NCBI GenBank assembly: GCA_964007475.1
Contig: OZ023274.1
Location: 27,495,090-27,559,089 of the forward strand
Length of the DNA: 64,000 bases
From: Hybos culiciformis
Taxonomy: Eukaryota; Arthropoda; Insecta; Diptera; Hybotidae
Direction: 5' to 3'
Both the position numbers and the translations under genes were made by a program. Every line of letters starts with the position of its first letter. Position 1 is the stretch's first letter. Below the pieces are notes generated by a model. The model saw only the letters and a program-made list of their open reading frames with translations, ran no database searches and had not been told where the DNA came from. Shown piece by piece: positions 1 to 9,004 of this stretch.

Positions 1-419
1 TCAGCTTACCGGTTGAAATCATCCGAAATTATTAGTTTAGTTGAGGCGTACCCCGATGATTTAGAAATAGAATTTGTAGACGAATTTTTACAGTTTTCTT
101 CTACGATAAATACCGAAGAAGATCCTAAAGTTGCGGACTCCATTTGAATAAGTACGTTATGTTGAGAGCATATCCAAACGTTAGAATCGTTTTAGGAATA
201 TATTTTACTATCCCAGCGACCAACTGTGGGGGTAAATTATCATTTTCAACATTATCACGTGTTAAAAGTCACATAAGAAACTGCACTGGACAAGACCGAC
301 TAAATGCATTATCGTTAATAATGGCTATAGAATCCGAACTACTACGCGAAATGGATTTTGATTCCATTGTTGAATTTCGCAGAAAAAAAATCTGGAAAAA
401 AATGTTTCTAATCTGAATT
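1..419 (+). pseudogene. hAT transposase C-terminus, frameshifted
   Basis: Bases 1-147 read openly in frame 1 and stop at 145-147. The reading continues in frame 3 from about 144 to 419, so a one- or two-base indel near 144 broke the gene. The second part holds the hAT C-terminal dimerisation domain: an aromatic-rich IYFTIPATNCGGK stretch, then LSFSTLSRVKSHIR, then GQDRLNALSLI and an acidic MDFDSIVEF end. This resembles the transposase class with TTF-type zinc fingers related to vertebrate ZMYM proteins. In intact relatives the domain closes the RNase H-like catalytic fold and mediates multimerisation; here only the last ~135 codons are present. The first half of the GERSFS-like motif is altered to GKLSFS. 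A functional product is unlikely. Confidence 0.75.
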
Positions 420-605
420 ATCTTTTTTGATATATGAATTGTACTTCATGTTTTTTTTTTATATATGAATAAACTTAATATTATTTTCTCTTATATTAAC
501 TATATTACAGCAGAAAGCAAATCAACCTTTTTGTTTAATAAAAATTTATGAAAGGGCCCCATAATATTCTAGCCTTGGGCCCCCTCAAGAGTAAATCCGA
601 CTCTG
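1..605 (+). mobile_element. 3' part of a hAT-superfamily DNA transposon
   Basis: This is the right-hand end of a hAT-type element whose left end lies outside the window. It contains the tail of a transposase and then an AT-rich 3' region. On the reverse strand the terminus reads CAGAGTCGGATTTACTC, then GGGGGCCC and a second GGGGCCC box (554-605), the form of many insect hAT ends. The eight bases after the end (606-613, GGTGCAAA) would be the target duplication, but the partner copy is out of view. The element stops 13 bp from the outer end of the giant inverted repeat, so its insertion may define where the visible homology ends. The superfamily call rests on the transposase tail and the terminus; the subfamily is uncertain. 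Confidence 0.72.
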
Positions 606-617
606 GGTGCAAAAATT

Positions 618-1011
618 ATTATACATTAAAAAAAACAGTAGCTGCGGCAGTTCCATTATCAGTACATTTGTTGTAATGTATATAGTTCAAATCGAACGTT
701 AGCAACATTTGCTATTTGTCATACCAAGGAAAAATAGCTAATAGTTTTAGTTTTTAATATGATTATAGCAATTTTTGTCATAAAAATTTTAGAAAATCAT
801 ATTGTAGGAAAAAAATATATTTTGTTATTTATTTCTCGCTAAAAAAAACAATAAAAATTATAATTTTCTGTTAGCAAATTTAGCTACAATTCATTTGCTA
901 TATATTTTAGTGTGTATGTATTTAATAATAAATGCAAGATTTCGAGCACATATTATCAGAAAATATTGCAGTTTTACTTAAAACTGATTTTTCAACGAGT
1001 TTTTTGCAGTG
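618..1011 (-). mobile_element. CACTG-ended MITE, copy L1 at the palindrome edge
   Basis: This is a ~390-bp non-autonomous element of the family repeated through the arms. One terminus (end A, here at 1007-1011 on the reverse strand) is CACTG then A-run and CTCGTTG. The other (end B, here near 622) carries AAAAAAACAGTAGCTGCGG with its CACTG degraded to CATT. Its B end coincides with the outer boundary of the giant inverted repeat. Confidence 0.75.
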
Positions 1012-1354
1012 TAGGATAAATTATTAAAAAACACTGTTTATCTTTTTCAATTCACTTAACAATTTATTTCGCTCTTGCAATCACAGATTCATCAGGGTTT
1101 GAATTTTTAAAATTATGTTTTATTTTTTTAAAATTCAAATTTTTATACATATTGGTTAATTGTAAACGACTTCAAAAAGATAACAAGAGTTTATTAAATA
1201 ATTTATCTTATTTATTGTTAAAACAGACAAAATTTGAAAGGATACTGAACAAAAATAAATTTGCTCAAATATTTTAGTTATATATCTGCACGCTTAAAGT
1301 TTACTGAAAATATAAGAGTTCTCAATAAATCTATAATATTACATGAAATTACTA

Positions 1355-1545
1355 CACTGAAAAAAAAAAAAAACTCTTTAGAGTATTAGCTATTATATAT
1401 ATCTAAAACATAAGGGTTATGAGTTATGACTAAAACTACGTTATTTTCTGAATATATCCACTATAAATGTCGCAATAAATATTGTAGTTATAGTAAAAAA
1501 AAAAAAATTAGCCAACGAACTATAGCTAGAGAAAACTAATTTAAA
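1355..1545. mobile_element. diverged relative of the CACTG MITE
   Basis: The stretch begins CACTG plus a long A run, then shows words shared with end A of the family (TTAGCTAT, GTTATGACTAAAACT, TTTTCTGA). Near 1510-1535 a reverse-strand TTCGTTGGCTAA with ACTATAACTACAATA looks like a second end A facing it. The far end is not clear, so extent and orientation are uncertain. The mirror copy lies near 36515-36708. Confidence 0.4.
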
Positions 1546-1826
1546 AAATATTTCTATTAATATACCAAAAATTATAACAAATTTTACTTTAAAAATACAT
1601 AGAATCTTTGGCTTTGACAAATCCTGATTTAAAAATAAAATAAAACAGCTAATGCACTAGAACTAGTGCTGCCGTTGTCTTCATCTTTGTCGGTGGGTAC
1701 GCAAGATTAAAATTTTTAAAACAAAAAAAAAATTTTTTAGGATAAGTAAATTAACCTTTAAATATGTTAAAATATTTTTTTATTAATAGATATATTATAT
1801 TGTACCTATATAGAAATATTGATTTG

Positions 1827-1996
1827 CGGACAATTCACCTTATTATAATTTACCGTATAGCAATTCTCCGTATGAGCAATTTACCGCACAATACGGTGAA
1901 TTGCTCTGCGGTAAATTGCTCATACGGTGAATTGCTATACGGTGAATTACTATAGGTGAATTGCTATGCGGTGAATAATTTACGGTGAATTGTCCG
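1827..1996. repeat. foldback element of 15-bp words (left arm copy)
   Basis: The ends are CGGACAATTCACC and its exact complement GGTGAATTGTCCG. Between them the word ACGGTGAATTGCTAT or its complement recurs about ten times, first in one orientation and then in the other, so nearly the whole 170 bp can fold on itself. No coding capacity; short open frames here are translations of the word. Confidence 0.88.
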
Positions 1997-2057
1997 GATT
2001 CCAGAAATATTATATGGAAAAATAATTTGATATAAAATACAATACAATAGGTATAAT

Positions 2058-2523
2058 CAGTGGTGTTATTCGAAATTTTTAACAACCGGTACGCTTAATA
2101 AAAATATTATTCAATATTTATTTATGCATATAAAATATATATCAAAATTATTTACGTAAGAAAAAAATTTAATTAAATAATGTCCAAATTAAATTTTGGT
2201 TTTGGCACAGCACTTTTGGAACAGAATCTTTAACCCGTTTGTCACTTGCCCTTGTCGCAACCATAATTTAACATGTGGTACATCAAAATCTTCCATTGAT
2301 TTTCCCATTAAATAAATTTATTGTCATTAAATGAGTGGTAGTTTCAATCAATAAAAATTTCTCTTATCATAAATTATTTTATTCATTGTGCTGAATCCTC
2401 TTTCATTTGATAACTTTAAAACACCGTTAAAACAAAAACATAATATACAACAACCGGTACGGAAATTTTTGAAAATTTTAACAACCGGTACGACCGCCCC
2501 GTACCGACTGAATATCACCACTG
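2058..2523 (-). mobile_element. hAT deletion derivative (left arm copy)
   Basis: The element is 466 bp long with ends CAGTGGTGTTATTC and CAGTGGTGATATTC on opposite strands. It is flanked by a perfect 8-bp target duplication, GGTATAAT, at 2050-2057 and 2524-2531. Sub-terminal copies of TTAACAACCGGTACG lie inside both ends. The terminus and 8-bp duplication are diagnostic of hAT elements. It retains only a decayed tail of the transposase on the minus strand. Confidence 0.88.
2185..2415 (-). pseudogene. hAT transposase C-terminal fragment (left arm copy)
   Basis: On the minus strand this encodes broken pieces of a hAT dimerisation domain: a SNERGFSTMNKI-like motif followed, after stops and frame changes, by a MEDFDVPHVKLWL-like tail. 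It corresponds to 35640-35868 in the right arm. No start codon, no zinc finger and no catalytic region remain, so it is a relic inside the 466-bp derivative. Confidence 0.65.
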
Positions 2524-2531
2524 GGTATAAT

Positions 2532-4029
2532 AATAATAAATAATTCCATGAACATTATTTTTTAAATTTTTATTCCATAAGCTCTTTTCTCTTTTCTTCA
2601 ATCTCTGAATGTCTTCGTATTCTGGTCAGAAAATATTAATTTTTGATTTTTTTTATAATTAAATTTGATAATCTAACAAGGTGGCGTCCCTGTTAGAACT
2701 AGTTCGATTTCAGATATTTAATTATCAAAGCATATTCAAAAATTATAGTTGCTTTTTTCAGTGTACAGCAAAATAATCTGGCGTCATAGCAAAAACACAT
2801 CACATGTATTAAATTAAATGAACGTGTTAAATTATTAGATATTTATGCATAATATTATGTTTTATATACAGTTATATTTTACCAAGAATCAATTCAATTT
2901 TCCAAAGAAATCAATAACTGTATAGTTTTTTTTTCCTCAGATAAAAAAAAAATTTATACTGCATTCGATAATTAAGTTAAGGAGCAGAAAGTTATCATTT
3001 AACGTTTTCTTACCGTTTATATTAGGCGTATAAATACATAAATGAACTAACTATAAGTTGAAGGAAATTGGGTTTTTAAAAACTACTACTTATTTTTTTT
3101 TTTTCATCAATTTCGCATTTTTATTTATCATTGTAAAATTTTTTTACTTAAAAAAAAACTTTAAATTATGCCGAATTTTAAGAAATTATATCTTTTAAAC
3201 GTCTATTAAGTGATTATTATTATGTTTTTTTTTGCATTCAAACCATCAAAGGTAGAGAAATTTGATTTGATTGCTGGAGGTAAAAAAAAAAGTAATAATA
3301 ATGCCTGAAGAAAGAAATATTTAAACGTAATACAGGGAGGATTTAGGCGGAATAATATTAAAAGATATTTAAGTTAATTTTTTTTTATTATTACAGTTAG
3401 CTTATATATAGGTATATAGGACTATTGATTCAATTTTATAATAAACATAATCACGATAATATCACGATCAATAAAGAAAATTCTAAAATTTGATTGACAG
3501 AAACAAAAAAAAAAAAAATATTTTTTTTTTAAATTTTCCTGATTTTTTGAATTTTTTTTTTGTCACAACTCCATAACATTTGAGACATTTAATATAATAT
3601 TAGTATGAAAAGTTATTATGAAATATAAGCGTTTATTGTAGTTGCAACTTGCAACAATTTCAACTTTAATTTTTTTGACAAAAATATGTAGGTATACAAT
3701 TATACATACTTAGAAAATTAAAAATCACGATTTCAATGAAATCACAGCTCAATCAATCGTTTCCATATATGTATGTGTATAATATAGTGTGACAAAGTTA
3801 ATGCATGTAATCAATCTGAGCCTACCAAATAACTTTTTAAAGTTTGGTTTCTTTTCCACCATTGACGAAGTCTTATGTATATTTGAAAATAGCAGAGAGT
3901 TCTTTTTTTTTTTTTTTTTTCATTAGCTCATTAGCATTCTAATTTTTTCCGGTAAATTGCATTTACAAGTGTGGAAAATGTGATGTTATCCAAATGAAAT
4001 AGTAGATTACAAGACACGTTAAAAAAAAA
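2532..4029. other. AT-rich DNA, no gene seen
   Basis: Long A and T runs and short TATA-like words. A lone TTTTTTCAGTG near 2753-2763 may be a MITE end, but no partner end is clear. No open frame or known motif was found. Mirrored at 34023-35520. Confidence 0.7.
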
Positions 4030-4171
4030 TTGTTATTACAACGAGTTGTGTATACATAAAAACACATGGACACGCGTCAATACTTATATCACGAGACCGT
4101 TAGGTCCAGTGATATAATATTGACAAGTGTCCATGTGTTTTTGTGTATATACACAACGAGCTGTATAACAA
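4030..4171. repeat. 142-bp near-perfect hairpin element (left arm copy)
   Basis: The two halves are near-perfect complements: GTGTATACATAAAAACACATGG is answered by CCATGTGTTTTTGTGTATATAC, and the ends TTGTTATTACA and TGTATAACAA pair as well. The loop is only a few bases (near 4100-4106, around CCGTTAGG). The size, ends and symmetry are those of a foldback MITE with no coding content. Confidence 0.85.
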
Positions 4172-4886
4172 ATTTTATTAAGATGTTTTGTATACTGTTT
4201 TAATGTGCATGTGAGATATAGTTGCAATCAATACGTTTGCAATGCAAAAAATAAAGAAAAGTTCAAAATGAAGAAAGTAAATAAAATTGAAGTGTGGTAA
4301 ATAAAATTGAAGTGTGTAAATTATATTTTCTTAAATAAATAATTGACGCATTTAATATACCATTTACCGAGCTAAATTTACGATTGTAAATACAGCTTAC
4401 CGATCACATGCACATTAAAATAATTTAAAGTAGTTAAGTATTTTATAGTTAAGTAAATTTTTGAGTTAAGTGTATTATTAATATGTATGATGATCTACCA
4501 AAAAAAAATTTACATAATAATAGCACCAACTCACTGTAAAGGTAAAACAAAATTTAATACGGTAGCAGCTTTCGTCAACGTCATAATATTACGCAAAAAA
4601 AAAAATATTAAAATATAATAAAAATGAAAAATTATAACATTGAAAATTGTAATTACTTAATTAAAAAAGAACAAAATTAATTTGTTTATGTAGCGAATGT
4701 TCACGAATGACAAAAAATATTTAATATGAAAAAAATGAGTAAAATATTAAAAGAAAATGACATCTCGTAATAAAATAAATAAAAGTTTATAAAATTTACG
4801 ATGGAAGTATGATCATATATCAAAAATGCTCATAATAATATAAATTTATATAAGAAATGTTATTTTTACACATTTTTTTATTGGAT

Positions 4887-5312
4887 CACTGAAAAAAAAA
4901 AACAGAAAGTTGCGGCATCTTTATTTTTTGTAAATTTTTTGCTATGCATATAGTTCAAATCAAACTAATGAATGACATTAGCAAAATTTGCTATTTTTCA
5001 TAGCAAGGAAAAATAGATAATAAATAGTCTTATACTTTTTAATATATCTGTTCATATGATTATAGTTATAACAATATTTGAAATAAAAATACTCATATTG
5101 TATAAAAAACATTTTTTGTTATTAATTTTCGCTAAAGAAAACAATAAAAATTATGATTATCGAGTAGAAAATTTTGCTACAATTCATTTGTTATATATTT
5201 TTTTGCGACGACTTATTATGTAAGTATTTAATAATAAATACAGAATTTTGAGCACATTCTATCAGATAATGTTGCAATTTTAGATATAACTTAATATCTA
5301 GTTCTTATAACA
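4887..5312 (-). mobile_element. CACTG MITE, copy L2
   Basis: End B is intact at 4887 (CACTGA then A-run, CAGAAAGTTGCGGC). The body carries the family words TTGCTATTTTTCATAGCAAGG and ACAATTCATTTG. End A is eroded after TTAATATCTAGTTCTTATAA, so the right boundary is approximate. The mirror copy is at 32745-33169. Confidence 0.8.
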
Positions 5313-6838
5313 AAACAAAAAAACATTACTGAAATTTTCTTAAAATGTCCTTAAATAAATGTTTGACTAAGAACAAGAAACGTATGCAAATGTAAATGAA
5401 CTAGTTGATTTCTAAATGACCAATCCGTATTCTTACGATGTACCGTGTAGGCGTATAATAATTTGAATATTTAGAACTCTGAAAAAACAAAACTCGGTGG
5501 AAAGTCATCTATCTACATATAAAATATAGCAGAAATATAATTATTGCGTTAGCTTCTAATCTGTATGTGCATTTATTATCAGTGTAACAACGATATTTTT
5601 ATCATAATTTTAATTCTTTTAGTTAACTTAAAAACGAGACTATGATTTGATTTATTTAAGGATTGGTAATTTTTTTCAATTAAAAATATCTACTTTTATT
5701 TTTCTAAATTTTTTCAAAATATACATTTCAAAACAAACAAAGATTTAATGGCAAATTTCCATTAAAAAAAATATTACAAACATTTTTCTCCCCCTTTTTT
5801 CTCATTGGATAAAATAGAAATTCCTACTGATTAAATAATTTATTAATGTTAGATAATTTAATAAAATTACCCACGTGAAATATCTAAATTGTTCAAAATG
5901 AAAAAAAATTAAATAAAAAAACAAAAAACAAATACACATCATCGTAGTAAAAATATATAAAATAAAACTTATTCATTCATAATAAGCACACAAAAAAAAA
6001 AAACGATCCACCTACACCAAGTTTTTACACTAAAATAATATAAATATAACAAGAAGAAAGAAAATACAAGAGATATAAAAAAACCTCCCATTTTTTTGTT
6101 CACCCGTTTCATTTTGTACCAGAAAATATAAAATAGAGAAATTATGTTATTTTGAATAAAAATGTATCTTAAGAGAAAATTTAGTGGTGAATATTTTGAA
6201 AACCAATATAGTTTATCTTAAAAATTCTCTTTATTATTGTTCGTAATTCTGATAAGCAGCAGTTTCTAAATTATAAAGTAAACCATAATAAAGATAATTT
6301 TCATATATTATGTTGTAAAGGAGAACTTTACTCTTTTTATTTAAAAAGGGAAAAAAATGTTAGCTTAATTTCTGAATGAAGTTACCTAAACTATAAGTCT
6401 ATCTAATTTTGTGTACTCTACTCATGCATTACACTTTTGTTGGATATTTCAATAGAGACTTGTATCTCAAAGAAATTCTTTGACATTGATGACTCCTTTA
6501 AATATTATTAAACATTTTATTTGTATTATTCATCACATGAAGATAATCATAAATAAATCAAGCATAATTACTCCCTCTAATTTTTCAATAAAAAATTTAA
6601 ATATATGTACAGTTTTTATGAAATCTTAGCCAAACATAATAAATTAATTTTTAATATCGCAAAATAAAATAAAGCTAAATTTTTCTCACGTTTTGCTTAT
6701 AAAATGAATATTTATATAAACTTTTATAATATTTATAAATATTTTATGAATGGCTTTTATATAAAAAAAAAAATGAAAGCTAAATTTTATTTATGTGCCA
6801 TAAATAATCAAAGTTTATTATTTACCAATCATTATACA
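5313..6838. other. AT-rich DNA, no gene seen
   Basis: No open frame, tRNA-like element or intact terminal repeat is visible. Mirrored at 31226-32744 with small differences. Confidence 0.7.
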
Positions 6839-7263
6839 CACTGAAAAATCATATAGCTGCGGAAGATATATTTTCTGCATATTTTTTGCTATCAATAATA
6901 GTTCAAATTGAACTAGGTAGTAAATGACATTAGCAAAATTAGCTATTTGTCATCGCAAGGAAAAATAGCTAATAGTTTTACTTGTAAATATATCTGTCCA
7001 TATGATTACAGCAATACTTGTCATAAAAATTTCAGAAACTCATATTGTATGAAAAAATATTTGTTGTTAGAAAAACAATAAAAATTATAATTTTCGAGTA
7101 GCTAATTTTACTACAAATATTTGCTAAATATATTTTTGGACGAGTTGTTATGTTTATGTATTCAACAATAAATGCAAGATTTTATACACATACTATCAGA
7201 AAATATTGCAGTTTCAGTTATAACTTCATAGCTGGTTGTTTTTCCAACGACTTTTTTTCAGTG
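6839..7263 (-). mobile_element. CACTG MITE, copy L3
   Basis: A full-length 425-bp copy with CACTGAAAAATCATATAGCTG at end B and CCAACGACTTTTTTTCAGTG at end A. Both flanks carry TTATACA-type sequence in inverted orientation, so the terminal repeat may extend slightly outward. No target duplication is clear. The mirror copy is at 30801-31225. Confidence 0.88.
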
Positions 7264-7442
7264 AATGTATAAGAAATCAGAAAAATAAAAAGGCTTCATT
7301 ATACACTATTAGAAATATTCATTTCTCAATTTCATAAGCAAAAATTTAGACGGAAATCAAAAGAAAATAATCCAAATTTCATTATTCAATATAAGATATA
7401 CAATAAGAGCGACTAATTTTTGGAATAATGTTTTAATAGTGA

Positions 7443-7845
7443 CACTGAAAAACAAATTCGTTGGAAAATCAGATATAAAAACCAGATATAAAATTATAAG
7501 TAAAACTGCAATATTTTCTGATAGTATTTGCCCAACAACTTGTTATTAGTATTAAATATAATATAAATGGTCCAAAAATATATAGCAAATGAATTTTGTT
7601 ACAAAATTTGCCACTCGAAAATAGTAATTTTAGTTGTTTTTTCTAGCGAAAAATAAATAATAAAAAATATTTTTTTATACAATATAAGTTTCTAAAACTT
7701 TTTTGCGAATATTTCCTTTATTAAACCGATACATTAAATTATTTTTTATTGATATGAGAAAATAGCTTATCTCGATAAAATCAACCACTGCTAAATATAT
7801 GTAGAAAGGGAAATTATAGCTGGAGCAGATATATTTTTTTCAATG
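7443..7845 (+). mobile_element. CACTG MITE, copy L4
   Basis: A 403-bp copy in the opposite orientation to L3 and only 180 bp from it. End A at 7443 reads CACTGAAAAACAAATTCGTTG. End B is decayed to TTTTTTTCAATG. The central part differs from other copies (TTTATTAAACCGATACATTAA). The mirror copy is at 30218-30621. Confidence 0.85.
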
Positions 7846-7882
7846 TATAGCTAAATAAATCACTAATTTTATTAATTCAGTA

Positions 7883-8104
7883 TTATTTAATATATTTTCT
7901 TTGAATGAAATGTTTCATTATGTCAAAATATTTTTCATTTATACTGTGATTGATCGTAAATTTAGAAGCTCCCTCTAAATTAACAACACCTTTATTTATA
8001 ACTTCATTAAAAAAATTTCTTAATTTAATTTTTCCTAATTTAAATTGTTTTCTTAAAAGAGTGTTATGTATGGTGTATGTGCATTGTACATATGTATAAT
8101 TCAC
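7883..8104 (-). CDS. unrecognised 73-codon open frame (left arm copy)
   Basis: The frame encodes a basic, Asn- and Lys-rich peptide with no motif I recognise, no signal peptide and no membrane segment. The same frame is intact and identical in translation at 29959-30180 in the other arm. That is weak evidence of function, because the arms are nearly identical anyway. It lies just beyond a MITE. Most likely a chance frame in AT-rich DNA. Confidence 0.15.
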   Translation of the reverse strand: MNYTYVQCTYTIHNTLLRKQFKLGKIKLRNFFNEVINKGVVNLEGASKFTINHSINEKYFDIMKHFIQRKYIK

Positions 8105-8364
8105 AGCGGGATTTGACCAAATAAAAGTGAATTTTATTTATTTTTTTATGTTTTTCATTCAAAATAATGTATGTATAACCAACATCATAAATTAAGTTTT
8201 AAATAATAATAACAATAAAAATGTTTAAATATAGTTAACACTTCACGTCACCACTTGATATCTCAATTTATTAATTTTTATAAATATATGTTACGAAAAT
8301 ATTCTGAAATCCATTTTCCGAAAAATCTGCTCAAAAATATGAAGTTAGTTTGGGAGCGCGAAAA

Positions 8365-8462
8365 TAATTCTGTATTTTAAAATTCTGTATGTCGAAATTC
8401 TGTATTTTCCAAAAAAAAGAATCGGTGTGTTAAAATTCTGCATATCAAAATGCATGTCAAAA
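8365..8462. repeat. degenerate AATTCTGTAT word array (left arm copy)
   Basis: AATTCTGTAT recurs at 8381, with near-identical copies at 8366 and 8396 and a degraded AATTCTGCAT at about 8434, separated by short linkers such as GTCGAA and TTTAAA. The array is roughly 100 bp and non-coding. It is the third short-word element in the arm. Mirrored at 29601-29697. Confidence 0.65.
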
Positions 8463-8605
8463 CAAACAAATAATGGTCCAAAATTATGATTCACAACTTT
8501 ATTATGCATATTATATATTTTAGAATTTTAAATCTTCGTTTCTTTTCACATATTTTGTTTATGATTATTCACATTGTATATAATTAGGTATATATAGTAT
8601 GTACT

Positions 8606-9004
8606 CACTGAAAAAAAACTCGTTGGAAAATTAGCTATAAGAACCAGCTATAACTAAAACATCAATATTTTTTGGTAATAACTAGTATCTGCTCAGAATC
8701 GGGCATTTATTAGTAAATACCAATAATGTATAGCAAATGAATTGTAGCAAAATTTGCTATGGAATATATAATTTTTATCGATTAAAATTAATAACAAAAG
8801 TATTTTTTATGCAATATGAGTTTCAGAAATTTTGAGGACAAATATTGCTATATAACCATGTGAGCAAATATATTAAAAAGTAAAACTATTATTTTTTTTT
8901 TTCTTTCTATGGACAAATAGCAAATTTTGAGAACGTCACTCAATAGATCGGCTTGAACTATATAGATGGCAAAGAACATATAGAAGCTATCTGTTTTTTC
9001 AGTG
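8606..9004 (+). mobile_element. CACTG MITE, copy L5
   Basis: A well-kept 399-bp copy. End A reads CACTGAAAAAAAACTCGTTG and end B reads GAAGCTATCTGTTTTTTCAGTG in the forward direction. The ends match over the outer ~12 bases and differ further in, as in the other copies. CACTG termini are compatible with the CACTA/Chapaev group, but without transposase or a clear target duplication that is only an inference. The mirror copy is at 29060-29457. Confidence 0.9.

Noticed and set aside
1764..2085. Open frames over the ACGGTGAATTGCTAT repeat (also 36010-36299)
   Set aside because: They are translations of the repeated word in both orientations; the peptide repeats follow the DNA repeat.
2753..2763. 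Isolated TTTTTTCAGTG as a sixth MITE copy
   Set aside because: No matching end B or body words at the expected ~400 bp distance on either side.
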